Notes: a model not told the origin generated them from the letters alone. Shown: positions 24,277 to 33,525, counted from the stretch's first letter. The stretch is DNA of 64,000 nt from Agreia sp. PsM10 (GCF_030433855.1 NZ_JARUXC010000017.1:1-64000); one strand, 5' to 3'. Numbers and translations: made by a program.

Positions 24277-24608
24277 TTCTCGCCCCCTGCCAGCTCGTCG
24301 AGCGAGGGATCGAGGGGCGATGCTCCGTCGTCCGCGTGCTTCGCCTCCGCGTCTTTCTGCTTGGTCGCGAAGCGGGCCACGCTGACCGAACCGACGAAGG
24401 CGAACATGGCGAGAACGAGGGCGACGGGGAGGGTGCGCGTGTGGTGGTTGTAGACCATCTCCGCCCCCAGAACGCAGATGAGAGTCGAGAGCAGCATGTC
24501 TGCGGCGACCATGCGGTCGAGGATCGAGGGTCCGCGCCAGATGCGCACGACGGCGAACAGGGCGGCGACGGCGAAGAGAGCCCCGGCGATGTAGACGACG
24601 ATGTTCAT
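24273..24608 (-). CDS. mrpF: Mrp antiporter subunit F
   Basis: 111-residue subunit with three predicted helices. The conserved segment FAVVRIWRGPSILDRMVAADML identifies MnhF/PhaF. The ATG at 24608 overlaps the mrpE stop by ATGA, and the stop overlaps mrpG the same way. The C-terminal ~30 residues are charged and cytoplasmic. Confidence 0.93.
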   Translation of the reverse strand: MNIVVYIAGALFAVAALFAVVRIWRGPSILDRMVAADMLLSTLICVLGAEMVYNHHTRTLPVALVLAMFAFVGSVSVARFATKQKDAEAKHADDGASPLDPSLDELAGGEK

Positions 24609-25255
24609 TCCGGGTATCCCCCTTCGGGCGTGTACTGCTCGGCGGGAACCATCGGATGCCTCGACTCCCAGGCGCTCTGCCGTCGCCCGGTGATGAGCGG
24701 GGGAAGCGACCGCTCGGCCCGCGACAGGTTGACGCGGCGCACGTCGTCGCGCGAGCCGATGGCCCGCACGATGCGCTCCTCGACCGCGAGCACGCCCGCG
24801 CGGACCTGCTCGACGTCCTCCGGGGTCTCGGTTCCCAGGGCGTGCAGATACAGGATGTCGTCCTGCCGGTCTGCCTCGACGATCAGCGAGCCGGGAACCA
24901 GCGACACGGCCAGGGCCGTGAGGGTGAGGCTGAGATCGGACTTCGTCGACAGCTGCACGGCGATGATGGAACTCGTCGGCACGCGTCGCGGGTCGATGGC
25001 CATCCACGCGACCTGGAACGACGCGCGCACGAGATCGACGATGAACCTCACGATGAACAGCAGCACGCCGAGCGGGTTCACCCTGTCGGGCAGCTCGACG
25101 GGCGGCAGGTAGAACACCCGGGTGACGAGTAGGGCGAGCACCAGTCCCGTGACGATGCTGAGCACCGAGACCTGGTCCCAGAGGAACAGCCAGAGCACCA
25201 CGAGCCAGACGAGAAGCGGCACCTGGCGCCAGATCGACCCTCTCACGCCGCTCAC
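24605..25255 (-). CDS. mrpE: Mrp antiporter subunit E
   Basis: 216-residue subunit with two or three N-terminal helices (about 10-50 and 62-80) and a conserved cytoplasmic domain including LTALAVSLVPGSLIVEAD and ILYLHALG, characteristic of MnhE. It is somewhat longer than typical MnhE (~160 residues) because of a C-terminal hydrophilic tail. The GTG start at 25255 overlaps the mrpD stop as GTGA. Confidence 0.92.
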   Translation of the reverse strand: MSGVRGSIWRQVPLLVWLVVLWLFLWDQVSVLSIVTGLVLALLVTRVFYLPPVELPDRVNPLGVLLFIVRFIVDLVRASFQVAWMAIDPRRVPTSSIIAVQLSTKSDLSLTLTALAVSLVPGSLIVEADRQDDILYLHALGTETPEDVEQVRAGVLAVEERIVRAIGSRDDVRRVNLSRAERSLPPLITGRRQSAWESRHPMVPAEQYTPEGGYPE

Positions 25256-26829
25256 GAGACGCCTCCGTCGGGGAAGACGAGCGAGATGTAGTCGGCGGGC
25301 TGCTCGAGGTTCTGCGCCGCGCGGGTGGCCATGGAGTAGAGCGGCCCGGCGAAGACTGTGAGGGCCAGACTCACCGTGACCATCGCCACGGTGGCGCCGA
25401 TCATGATGCGCGGCGACGCCTTCGTCTCTTGCACGTCGGACGCCTCCTCCGGGGCCTCCTCGATGCGGTCGAGCGCGGGCGACTCCTCTTCGTGCGCTTC
25501 GCGCTTGGGGCGCCAGAATGCGAGGCTCCACGCGCGCATGAGCGCGTAGAGGGTGAGCAGCGAGGTGAGCGCTCCCGCCCCGATGAGCACCCAGATGAGC
25601 GGCGACGGCGCCTCGGCTCCGGCCTCGAACAGGCCCAGCTTGCCGATGAAGCCCGAGAACGGCGGGATGCCGCCGAGGTTGAGCGCGGGCACGAAGAACA
25701 GCACTGCGATCACGGGCGAGGCCTTGAGCAGGCCGCCGAGTCGGTTGAGCGCCGTCGTGCCGCCCTGTCGCTCGACGAGTCCTGTGGCGAGGAACAGCGT
25801 GGTCTGCACGGTGATGTGGTGGATCACGTAGTAGATCGTTGCACCGAGACCCGCCACCGTTCCGATCGCGATGCCGAAGATCATGTAACCGATGTGGCTG
25901 ACCAGCGTGAACGACAGCATCCGCTTGATGTCGGATTGCGCGACGGCGCCCAGGATGCCGATCACCAGGGTGAGCAGCGCCACGACGAGCAGCACCGTCT
26001 GCAGGGTGTTGCCCGGGAACAGGATGGTCTCGGTGCGGATGATCGCGTAGACGCCGACCTTGGTGAGCAGGCCGGCGAACACCGCGGTGACCGGCGCCGG
26101 CGCGGTCGGATAGGAGTCGGGCAGCCAGAACGAGAGCGGGAAGACGGCCGCCTTGATGCCGAACGCCACCAGCAGCATGAGCTGCAGCACGAGCTGGATG
26201 TCGGCGGGCAGCTCGCCGAGGCGCACCGACAGCTGGGCGATGTTCACGGTTCCGGTGGCGCCGTAGATCATGGCGATCGACGCCAGGAAGAGCATCGACG
26301 ACACGAGGCTCACGATGATGTACGTGATGCCGGCCTTGATGCGCGCCTGGGTTCCGCCGAGGGTGAGCAGCACGTAGCTCGCCACGAGCAGGATCTCGAA
26401 GCTCACGTAGAGGTTGAAGAGGTCGCCCGCGATGAAGGCGTTGAAGACGCCGGCGGCCAGGATGAGGTAGCTGGGGTGGTAGATCGACACGGGGGTCTCG
26501 CGGTCGCCGTCGGCCATGCCCTGGCCGACGGAGAAGACGAGAACGCACAGCAGCACGATCGACGAGATCAGCAGCATCAGCGCCGAGAGCCTGTCGACGA
26601 CCAGCACGATGCCGAAGGGCGCCGACCATCCGCCTACCGTCACGGCGTGGCCGCCGGTCTGGTCGGTGAGGTAGACGAGGGCCGCGCTTGTGAGCACGAC
26701 CAGAGACAGCACGGTGATGGAGAACGTGACCTGCAGCCTCGGTCGGCGACCCGCGACGAGGGCGCCCGCAGCGCCGATGAGCGGCAGCAGCACGACGAGG
26801 GGGATGAGCGAGTTCATCAGGGCGGTCAC
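25252..26829 (-). CDS. mrpD: Mrp antiporter subunit D
   Basis: 525-residue channel-like subunit related to the NuoM/NuoN proton pumps, with about 14 helices. Conserved parts include SFEILLVASYVLLTLGG, FGIKAAVFPLSFWLPDSYPTAPAPV (with the functional Lys) and ALNLGGIPPFSGFIGKLGLF. It starts at the GTG at 26829, overlapping the mrpC stop. A charged loop (about 455-490, Glu-rich) is an addition between late helices. It conducts the proton part of the exchange together with MrpA. Confidence 0.94.
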   Translation of the reverse strand: MTALMNSLIPLVVLLPLIGAAGALVAGRRPRLQVTFSITVLSLVVLTSAALVYLTDQTGGHAVTVGGWSAPFGIVLVVDRLSALMLLISSIVLLCVLVFSVGQGMADGDRETPVSIYHPSYLILAAGVFNAFIAGDLFNLYVSFEILLVASYVLLTLGGTQARIKAGITYIIVSLVSSMLFLASIAMIYGATGTVNIAQLSVRLGELPADIQLVLQLMLLVAFGIKAAVFPLSFWLPDSYPTAPAPVTAVFAGLLTKVGVYAIIRTETILFPGNTLQTVLLVVALLTLVIGILGAVAQSDIKRMLSFTLVSHIGYMIFGIAIGTVAGLGATIYYVIHHITVQTTLFLATGLVERQGGTTALNRLGGLLKASPVIAVLFFVPALNLGGIPPFSGFIGKLGLFEAGAEAPSPLIWVLIGAGALTSLLTLYALMRAWSLAFWRPKREAHEEESPALDRIEEAPEEASDVQETKASPRIMIGATVAMVTVSLALTVFAGPLYSMATRAAQNLEQPADYISLVFPDGGVS

Positions 26830-27275
26830 GATGTCTTCGCCTCCGCCCGGCCTTCGAATTCGGTGTCTTCGCCCGAGCCGTCCTCGGCCTCGGTGCTCTC
26901 CTCGTCGTCGATGGAGCTGCCGGCGCCGCCCACGGCCACGTCGGCCTCGTCGCTCGTCACCACGTCGGCGCGGGCGATGCGCCACGAGCGGTAGATGAGG
27001 GCGAGCAGGAACGCCGAGACGCCGAAGGTGATGACGATGGCGGTGAGGATGAGCGCCTCGGGCAGCGGGTCGTGCATCTCGGACGGCTCGACGCCGTCGG
27101 CCACGATCGGGGCGAGGCCGGCCGGCCCCGCGATGATCAGGATGAGCAGGTTGGTGGCATTGCCGACGAGCAGGAAGCCCAGGAGCATGCGGGTCATGCT
27201 GCGTCCGAGCAGAAGGTAGACCCCGCCCGCATACAGCACGGCCATCAGCAGGATCAGAACAAGGGAGGCGCTCAT
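26826..27275 (-). CDS. mrpC: Mrp antiporter subunit C
   Basis: 149-residue NuoK-like subunit with three helices. The motif LGFLLVGNATNLLIL and DPLPEALILTAIVITFGVSAF are conserved in MnhC. The last ~40 residues form an acidic Glu/Asp/Ser/Gly tail not present in most homologues. It overlaps mrpA and mrpD by 4 bp on each side. Confidence 0.93.
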   Translation of the reverse strand: MSASLVLILLMAVLYAGGVYLLLGRSMTRMLLGFLLVGNATNLLILIIAGPAGLAPIVADGVEPSEMHDPLPEALILTAIVITFGVSAFLLALIYRSWRIARADVVTSDEADVAVGGAGSSIDDEESTEAEDGSGEDTEFEGRAEAKTS

Positions 27276-30200
27276 CGGGGGCTCCTCTCGGGAGATGTCT
27301 GCTCGTCGGTGGCGGGAGCGTCGGCGGAGGGAGCCTCGGGTGCGCTGCTCAGCGAGTTCACCTCGTGGGCGCCGGGAAGGTCGTCGTCGCCATTGCTCTC
27401 GTCGTCGTGGTCCTCCTCCTGCTGCCGGTCGATCTCGGCCCCGAGGCTGCGCAGGATGTCGAGGGCGAGACCGACGACGACCAGGTAGACGCCGATGTCG
27501 AACAACGTCGAGGTGACGAACTCGATGTGGCCGATCACGGGGATCTCGGCCTCGAACCACGTGGAGGTGAGCGCGTCGACTCCGAAGAAGATGGGCACGA
27601 GGGCGGTGCCGCCTGCGAAGAGCACGCCGAAGCCGAGCAGCTTGCCGGCGTCGATCGGCGCGGCCTCTCCGAGCTCGAAGCGCCCGGCAGCGAGATAGCG
27701 GGCGACGAAGGCGAGCCCTGCCACGAGCCCACCGGCGAATCCTCCGCCGGGAACGTTGTGACCGGCGAAGAGCAGGTAGACCGACACGACGATGGCCGAA
27801 TGGAACAGCAGCCGCACGACGACCTCGAGGATGATCGAGCGGTTCTCGGGAGCGAGAGTCTTGCCGGCCAGCAGCCAGGGCGTGCGCTGCGTGGCGTCCT
27901 CCTGCGACGGCGCTGCGCCGTCGGGGGTGGCCCCGGCGCTCGCGGTCGCCTCGATCGGGGCCTCGGCCAGACGCGTGCGGCGGGCGAACCAGCGGGGTCG
28001 TTCGGTCTCGGGGCCGAGCCTCGGCATGTCTCCGCTGCGTCGGGAGAGGAACACGAGGCTGGCGACACCGGTGGCGGCGACGACGAGCACGCTCATCTCG
28101 CCGAGGGTGTCCCAGCCGCGGATGTCGACGAGCAGCACGTTCACCACGTTGCGTCCGTGTCCGCCCTCGTAGGCGAGCTGGGGGAACTGCAGCGAAATGG
28201 GCTCGGCGATGCGGGAGCCGAGGGCGACGACGGCCACGACCGACATCAGGATGCCGACACCCACGCCGATGACGGCCCGAACGACGCGGTGGCGCCGGCC
28301 GTGATCCTGCCCGATGGCCGACGGCAGCCGTCGCAGAACGAGCACGAAGGTCACGAGCGTGACGGTCTCGACGAGTGCCTGGGTGAGCGCGAGGTCGGCG
28401 GCGCCCTGCAGGGCGAAGAGCGCGGCCATGCCGTAGCCGGTCACGCCCACGAGCACCACGGCCATGAAGCGCTTGTGTGCCCGGGCGGCGGCGATGGTGG
28501 CGACGCCCATGACGATCGCGATGGGCAGCTGCGCCGGCGAATCCCAGATTCGGAACGAGCCGGGCAGCTCGCCGACGAGCACGAGTGCGGTGCCGACCGC
28601 CGCCACGAGGACCACGAGGATGGTCGCGACGTAGATCGGCAGCGATCCGGTCTGGGTCACCCGGGTGAGGCGCACGGCGCCGCGGTCGACGAGGTGCACG
28701 ATGCGGCTGTATCCGCGGGCCGAGTCGATCAGCGACGGAACACGGCCCTGGATGGCGGACACCCGGGTGCGTGCGGCGAAGAGTGCGAGTCCGAGAACGA
28801 GGGTGACCGCAGAGATGCCGAGGGCCGGCTCGAGACCGTGCCACAGGGCGAGGTGGGCCGCATCCGGAGGGGTTAGCTGGTCGCCTGCGGCGCTGGCGCC
28901 CGAGACGGCCGACGCCTCGCCGCTGAGCGGCGGCACGGTGTCGGCGTAGAGACCGAAGAGGGGGTCGAGCAGCGGGGAGGCGATGCCGAGGCCGAGGCTC
29001 GTGATGGCGAGGATCGCGGGCGAGATGAGGAAGTCGACGTGCTCGTGCACGAACTCCGCGGGCTCGACGCCCGGCTTCGAGGCGAAGGCTCCCCAGAGGA
29101 ATCGCGCGGTGTAGGCCACGGTCAGAACAGAGCCGAGGGAGACGCCGACGAGGGCGACGAGGCCGAGCGGAGCCCCGTGCTCGGCGTCTTCGAGCAGGGC
29201 CGTGAACGTGGCCTCCTTCGCCACGAAGCCGAGCAGGGGAGGCAGGCCCGCCATCGACGCCGCGGCGAGGGTGGCGACGATCGCCAGCAGGGGCGCCTGG
29301 CGCCCGAGGCCGCTGATCTTGCGCAGGTCGCGGGTGCCGAGGCGGTTGTCGATGATGCCGACCACCAGGAACAGGGTGGCCTTGAAGAGCGCGTGGCCGG
29401 TGATGAGCGTGATGCCGGCGAGCGCGGCGTTGCGCGTGCCGTAGCCCACGACCACGGTGAGGAAGCCGAGCTGGCTGACGGTTCCGTAGGCGAGCAGCAG
29501 CTTGAGGTCGTGCTGGCGGAGGGCCCGCCATCCGCCCACCAGCATGGTCAGAACGCCGACGGCCACGAGCAGAGGCCGCCATCCCGGGGTGTCGCCGAAC
29601 GCCGGAACCAGCAGGGCGATCAGGAAGATGCCGGCCTTCACCATCGCCGCCGCGTGCAGGTAGGCGCTCACGGGGGTCGGTGCGGCCATGGCGGAGGGCA
29701 GCCAGAAGTGCAGGGGAACCTGGGCCGATTTCGACAGGGCTCCGACGAGGACGAGGATCACGGCGACCGTGACGAGACCGGATGCCTGCGGCGGGTCGGC
29801 CACGATCTGCGACACCCGCGTGGTGCCCGATTCGACGGCCAGGATGACGACGCCCACCAGCATGGCCAGTCCGCCCGCCGTGGTCACCAGCAGCGCCTGG
29901 AGCGCGGCGCCCCGGCTCTTGCGCTTCGCGGTGTACTGGCCGATGAGCAGGTAGGAGAAGACGGTGGTCGCCTCCCAGAACATGAAGAGCACGTAGATGT
30001 CGTCGCTGACGACGAGGCCGAACATGGCTCCGGCGAAGGCGAGGAGCACGCCGCTGAAGCGACCCAGTCCGTCTTCGCCTCGGCGGAAGTAACGGGCGCA
30101 GTAGAGCACGACGAGAGTTCCGACTCCCGTGACGATGAGCGCCATCGTGAGCGAGAGGGCGTCGAGTCGGAATGCCAGGGCGAGGTCGAGCTGCGGCACC

Positions 30201-30379
30201 CACGGGTGGACCTCTGTGGGGGTCTCGCCGCGAGTCACAGCGGGGATCTGGGCGAGCAGCCCGACGAACACGGCGGCGGGAACGAGCGCGGCGAACACGA
30301 ACATGCGGGGGCCGAAACGGGCCGTGAGCGAGGGAAGAACGAGCCCGGCGAGGGCGAAGCCGACGAGAGAGATGATCAT
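27272..30379 (-). CDS. mrpA: Mrp antiporter subunit A (A-B fusion)
   Basis: 1035-residue largest subunit and first gene of the mrp operon. The N-terminal part (about 1-500) is a NuoL-like proton pump with FMFWEATTVFSYLLIG and KSAQVPLHFWLPSAMAAPTPVSAYLHAA. A NuoJ-like region follows (about 560-750). The C-terminal part (about 825-985) is an MnhB domain with HNVPGGGFAGGLVAGLAF. There is no separate mrpB, as in other actinobacterial mrpACDEFG operons. The tail is Glu/Asp/Ser-rich. The upstream gap (30380-30470) presumably holds the operon promoter, but no clear site is seen. Confidence 0.95.
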   Translation of the reverse strand: MIISLVGFALAGLVLPSLTARFGPRMFVFAALVPAAVFVGLLAQIPAVTRGETPTEVHPWVPQLDLALAFRLDALSLTMALIVTGVGTLVVLYCARYFRRGEDGLGRFSGVLLAFAGAMFGLVVSDDIYVLFMFWEATTVFSYLLIGQYTAKRKSRGAALQALLVTTAGGLAMLVGVVILAVESGTTRVSQIVADPPQASGLVTVAVILVLVGALSKSAQVPLHFWLPSAMAAPTPVSAYLHAAAMVKAGIFLIALLVPAFGDTPGWRPLLVAVGVLTMLVGGWRALRQHDLKLLLAYGTVSQLGFLTVVVGYGTRNAALAGITLITGHALFKATLFLVVGIIDNRLGTRDLRKISGLGRQAPLLAIVATLAAASMAGLPPLLGFVAKEATFTALLEDAEHGAPLGLVALVGVSLGSVLTVAYTARFLWGAFASKPGVEPAEFVHEHVDFLISPAILAITSLGLGIASPLLDPLFGLYADTVPPLSGEASAVSGASAAGDQLTPPDAAHLALWHGLEPALGISAVTLVLGLALFAARTRVSAIQGRVPSLIDSARGYSRIVHLVDRGAVRLTRVTQTGSLPIYVATILVVLVAAVGTALVLVGELPGSFRIWDSPAQLPIAIVMGVATIAAARAHKRFMAVVLVGVTGYGMAALFALQGAADLALTQALVETVTLVTFVLVLRRLPSAIGQDHGRRHRVVRAVIGVGVGILMSVVAVVALGSRIAEPISLQFPQLAYEGGHGRNVVNVLLVDIRGWDTLGEMSVLVVAATGVASLVFLSRRSGDMPRLGPETERPRWFARRTRLAEAPIEATASAGATPDGAAPSQEDATQRTPWLLAGKTLAPENRSIILEVVVRLLFHSAIVVSVYLLFAGHNVPGGGFAGGLVAGLAFVARYLAAGRFELGEAAPIDAGKLLGFGVLFAGGTALVPIFFGVDALTSTWFEAEIPVIGHIEFVTSTLFDIGVYLVVVGLALDILRSLGAEIDRQQEEDHDDESNGDDDLPGAHEVNSLSSAPEAPSADAPATDEQTSPERSPR

Positions 30380-30470
30380 TTCGGCTCCCTCAGATAGTCA
30401 GCCGGGGAACGGTTCGCGCCCGGTCGCAAGCGGCCGTGTGGAGCTCCAGTCTACCGGGACGAGACAGGTG

Positions 30471-30505
30471 GATGCCCCGAACGGCATAAGTCCGTCCGGG
30501 GCATC
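30471..30505 (-). terminator. Hairpin after SDR gene
   Basis: GATGCCCCG-A-ACGG (30471-30484) pairs with CCGT-C-CGGGGCATC (30492-30505) around CATAAGT, with one internal mismatch. It lies 17 bp beyond the SDR stop. There is no T tract, but the GC-rich stem is strong. Confidence 0.65.
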
Positions 30506-30522
30506 GGGAGCGCTCGGTGCGA

Positions 30523-31239
30523 TCAGGCCGTGCGCACCGCTGAGACGAGCTGCGGATACAGCGCCTCCAGTGGCGCGGAGAGACCCGCCTTCACCTGGAC
30601 GCTCGTCTCGTCGGCGAGCACCTCGAACTCGCCCGCCTCGAGGCCGTCGTAGGCACGGGCGACGATGTCGGCCGGGTCGCTCTTGAACTCGGTGACGCCC
30701 TCGGTCATGGGAGTGTCCGCGTAGCCGAGGTGCAGGCCGACCACATGCGTGCCCTGGGGTGCGAGCTCGAGCCGAAGCGAGTTCGTCGCCGACCAGAAGG
30801 CGGCCTTGGTCGCGCTGTACCCGCCGGCGACGCCGAGCCAGCTCAGCGCGGAGTGCACGTCGAGGAGTGCGCCGCCGCCGTTGCGGGCGAGTACGGGGGC
30901 GAATTCCCGGGCGACCGAGACCGCTCCGAAGAAGTTGGTCTCGAACATGCGGCGCAGCGCCCCGGAGTCGCCGAGCATGGGAACGTCGCCGCCGACGCCG
31001 GCGTTGTTGATCACGATGGTGGTGTCGGCCGCGATGGCAGCCGCTTGCTTGACGGAGGACTCGTCCGTCACGTCGAGCGCGATCGTCTGCACTCGTGCGT
31101 CGTTCCATTCGCGCGGCGTCCTGGCCGTGGCGTAGACCTTCGCCGCTCCGCGCTCGAGCGCCTGGGTCACGAATTCGCGTCCCAGTCCTCCGTTGGCTCC
31201 GGTGACGAGAACGACGGCGCCGCTGATGGTTGATGGCAT
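30523..31239 (-). CDS. Short-chain dehydrogenase/reductase
   Basis: 238-residue SDR. The NAD(P) motif is TGANGGLG (about 12-19), the structural motif is NNAG (about 86-89), and the catalytic residues are Ser in VHSALSW and Tyr-Lys in YSATKAA. The second-strand Arg in YATARTPREW suggests NADPH preference. The ATG at 31239 is chosen; an extension upstream would run into the operator. It is divergent from an HxlR regulator with a 23-bp palindrome between, so it is probably induced by an electrophile or redox signal. The substrate is unknown. Confidence 0.9.
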   Translation of the reverse strand: MPSTISGAVVLVTGANGGLGREFVTQALERGAAKVYATARTPREWNDARVQTIALDVTDESSVKQAAAIAADTTIVINNAGVGGDVPMLGDSGALRRMFETNFFGAVSVAREFAPVLARNGGGALLDVHSALSWLGVAGGYSATKAAFWSATNSLRLELAPQGTHVVGLHLGYADTPMTEGVTEFKSDPADIVARAYDGLEAGEFEVLADETSVQVKAGLSAPLEALYPQLVSAVRTA

Positions 31240-31255
31240 GGTGATCTTCTTCCTT

Positions 31256-31278
31256 CTAGGTTGTGATTCACAACCTAG
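31256..31278. promoter_or_regulatory. 23-bp palindromic operator between SDR and hxlR genes
   Basis: A perfect palindrome with half-site CTAGGTTGTGA (31256-31266), central T, and TCACAACCTAG (31268-31278). It lies 17 bp before the SDR start and 44 bp before the hxlR start, a good position for repression of both genes by the HxlR-type protein. Confidence 0.85.
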
Positions 31279-31321
31279 CACCCTGGGTTGCGGAATCAAA
31301 CTCAGGTGCTATCGTCGAGGA

Positions 31322-31807
31322 ATGGCGACATCTGTTCTGGGAAGAGACCCTCGGTGCCCCGTGGCGCGCAGCCTCGAGGTGCTCGGAGAGAAGTGGACGA
31401 TCCTCGTCGTGCGCGAGGCCCTGGCCGGCGTCACCAGATTCTCTGATTTTCAGCAGAGGCTCGGAGTGGCGAAAGACGTGCTCGCGGCGCGCCTGTCGAC
31501 GCTCGTCGAATTCGACGTGCTCGAGCGACGCTCCTACCGCGCCGAAGGCGAGCGCGAGCGCTCGGAGTACCTGCTCACCGCCGCGGGTCGCGACCTCGGC
31601 GTCGTGCTCGCGAGCCTGGCCCAATGGGGTGACACGCATCGACCGACAGGATTCGGCCCCGTCGTCGAGCATCGCGAGCGCGGCACGACCGAGCCTCTCC
31701 GCGTGGCCTTCGTCACGTCGAGCGGGCGCGAGGTCGCACTCGAGGACGTCGAGAGCGTCAGTGGGCCAGGAGCTACTGTCACCGTGCCGACGCGGTCGCC
31801 TCGCTGA
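31322..31807 (+). CDS. HxlR-family transcriptional regulator
   Basis: 161-residue winged-helix regulator. The HxlR signature CPVARSLEVLGEKWTILVVREAL starts at about residue 12, with the Cys often used for electrophile sensing, and FSDFQQRLGVAKDVLAARLSTL is the recognition region. The ATG at 31322 gives a normal N-terminus. A ~55-residue C-terminal extension follows the usual domain. It is divergent from an SDR gene, with a large palindrome between. Its 3' end overlaps the convergent idi gene by 29 bp. Confidence 0.9.
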   Translation: MATSVLGRDPRCPVARSLEVLGEKWTILVVREALAGVTRFSDFQQRLGVAKDVLAARLSTLVEFDVLERRSYRAEGERERSEYLLTAAGRDLGVVLASLAQWGDTHRPTGFGPVVEHRERGTTEPLRVAFVTSSGREVALEDVESVSGPGATVTVPTRSPR

Positions 31808-32315
31808 GCAGCGGCAGCTGCAGGGTCAGCCACGGGCTGAACGCCCACGGCGTGCTGTCGACGGCCGAATGCAGGGCGCCGGGGTCGACCCAGTTCCACT
31901 CGGCGACCTCGTCGGGGTTGCCGACGACCTCGTCGGTCGTCGTGGCCGTGAACACCGGGCAGATCTCGTATTCGACGATTCCGGATGCGTCGGTCGCCCG
32001 GTAGCGGAAGTCGGGGAGAACGAGGGTCACCTCGTCGAGCGTGATTCCCAGCTCACGCTGCGCGCGGCGAGCCACGGCGTCGGTCATCGCCTCTCCGGGC
32101 GCCGGGTGGCCGCAGAACGAGTTCGTCCACACCCCGGGCCAGGCGACCTTGCCGAGCGAGCGGCGGGTGACCAGGATCCGGCCCTGCGAGTCGTAGACGT
32201 GGCACGAGAAGGCGAGGTGCAGGGCCGTGTCGGCGGTGTGAACCGTGGCCTTGTCTGCCGTTCCGATCGGCTGTCCGTCGTCGGAAAGCAGAACCACCTG
32301 TTCATGAGAGGACAT
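31779..32315 (-). CDS. idi: Isopentenyl-diphosphate isomerase, type I
   Basis: 178-residue Nudix-fold enzyme interconverting IPP and DMAPP, the substrates for carotenoid chains. Conserved motifs are WTNSFCGHPAPGE with the catalytic Cys, REL in RRAQRELG and the Glu-containing DASGIVEYEICPVF. It is divergent from crtE by 140 bp and supplies precursors to that cluster, a common actinobacterial arrangement. The start is the ATG at 32315. Its end overlaps the hxlR gene by 29 bp tail to tail. Confidence 0.94.
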   Translation of the reverse strand: MSSHEQVVLLSDDGQPIGTADKATVHTADTALHLAFSCHVYDSQGRILVTRRSLGKVAWPGVWTNSFCGHPAPGEAMTDAVARRAQRELGITLDEVTLVLPDFRYRATDASGIVEYEICPVFTATTTDEVVGNPDEVAEWNWVDPGALHSAVDSTPWAFSPWLTLQLPLLSEATASAR

Positions 32316-32342
32316 GCACTTATTGTGCCAGAACGGGCGAAT

Positions 32343-32358
32343 AGTCAGCCGACTGACT
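32343..32358. promoter_or_regulatory. Imperfect palindrome between idi and crtE
   Basis: AGTCAG-CCGA-CTGACT lies in the 140-bp divergent promoter region of the carotenoid locus. In Corynebacterium a MarR-type repressor (CrtR) acts at this place. No such regulator gene is adjacent here, so the binding protein is unknown and the site is only a candidate. Confidence 0.4.
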
Positions 32359-32454
32359 GATGGGGTCGGGATTCTTCGAGCAGGCAGCCCACCATTGTGC
32401 AATCCCCTCGACGAGGCGCGGTACTTAGACAGTCTCGTAAGTTAGCCTCGAATC

Positions 32455-33525
32455 GTGGATACGCATGATCTCGTGGTGGTGACCCGCCGGCGGCAGCAGC
32501 ACGTCGATGCGGTTCTCGACCGCTTCTTCGGGCTCGCGAAGGCGCGGGCGTCGGGCATCGGCCCTCGATACGTGACTCTCTGGGAGACGCTCGAGAAGAA
32601 CTCCGCCGGCGGCAAGCGCTTCCGTCCGGCCATGGTTCTCGCCGCCTACGAGGCTCTGGGGGGAACCGACTCCGAGACGGCCGCCTACGTCGGCGCGGCC
32701 TTCGAGCTGCTGCACACCGCACTGATCGTGCACGACGACGTGATCGATCGGGACTTCATCCGTCGCGGCGGCCCCAACGTGTCGGGCAGCTACCGCGACC
32801 TCGCCCAGACCGCGGGCATCCCCATTCCCACCGCAGAGCACCGCGGCCTCTCGGTCGCCGTCATCGCGGGAGACCTCGCCCTCTTCAATGCCTTCCGCCT
32901 GCTCGACCGCAGCGGTGTGAGCGGAGAGCTGCGGGAGCGGCTCCACGAGATCCTCGACGAGGCCATGTTCGCCTCGGCGGCCGGAGAGCTGCTCGACGTG
33001 GACTTCTCGCTGCACCCCGATCCGCCCTCGGTCGAGGACATCGTCGACATGGAGCGTCTGAAGACGGCCGTCTACTCGTTCGAGACCCCCCTCCAGGCAG
33101 GGGCAGTGCTCGCGGGTGCGGGCGAGGCGGCGGTCGAGGCCCTGGGCTCGTTCGGGCGCAACCTCGGCATCGCCTACCAGATCGTCGACGACCTCCTCGG
33201 CGTCTTCGGCGACGAAGGAGACACCGGCAAGTCCACCCTCGGCGACCTGCGCGAGGGCAAGCGCACGGTGCTCATCGCCTACGCCGCGACCACCGCGCAG
33301 TGGCCCGAGATCGAGCCGTCTTTCGGTGATCCCGATCTCGACGAAGACGGAGCCCGGCGCATCCGGGACCTGCTCGAAGACAGCGGCGCCCGCCGCTATG
33401 CGGAGGCCCTGGCCCGCGACTTCGCCAACAGGGCGTGGGAGCACCTCGCCTCGAGCGCGCTTCCCGACGCCGTGCGCACGGAGTTCCGCGGCTTCGTGGC
33501 CACGGTCCTGGAACGGGTCAAATGA
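32455..33525 (+). CDS. crtE: Geranylgeranyl diphosphate synthase
   Basis: 356-residue trans-prenyltransferase making the C20 precursor of carotenoids. The two Asp-rich motifs are DDVID (94-98) and DDLLG (about 245-249), with GGKRFRPAM near 52-60. It starts at GTG 32455 with no clear ribosome site and only a short distance after TAAGTT, so the transcript may be leaderless. It is the first gene of a six-gene operon in which every junction overlaps, here ATGA with crtB. Confidence 0.94.
   Translation: MDTHDLVVVTRRRQQHVDAVLDRFFGLAKARASGIGPRYVTLWETLEKNSAGGKRFRPAMVLAAYEALGGTDSETAAYVGAAFELLHTALIVHDDVIDRDFIRRGGPNVSGSYRDLAQTAGIPIPTAEHRGLSVAVIAGDLALFNAFRLLDRSGVSGELRERLHEILDEAMFASAAGELLDVDFSLHPDPPSVEDIVDMERLKTAVYSFETPLQAGAVLAGAGEAAVEALGSFGRNLGIAYQIVDDLLGVFGDEGDTGKSTLGDLREGKRTVLIAYAATTAQWPEIEPSFGDPDLDEDGARRIRDLLEDSGARRYAEALARDFANRAWEHLASSALPDAVRTEFRGFVATVLERVK

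Noticed and set aside
25429-26994. 521-codon open frame opposite mrpD
   Set aside because: Same reason: a charged, low-complexity product antisense to a conserved subunit.
27276-30203. Very long open frame overlapping mrpA in another frame
   Set aside because: The product is Arg/Pro/His repeats with no domain. Only its last ~149 codons, in the same frame, are the real mrpC.
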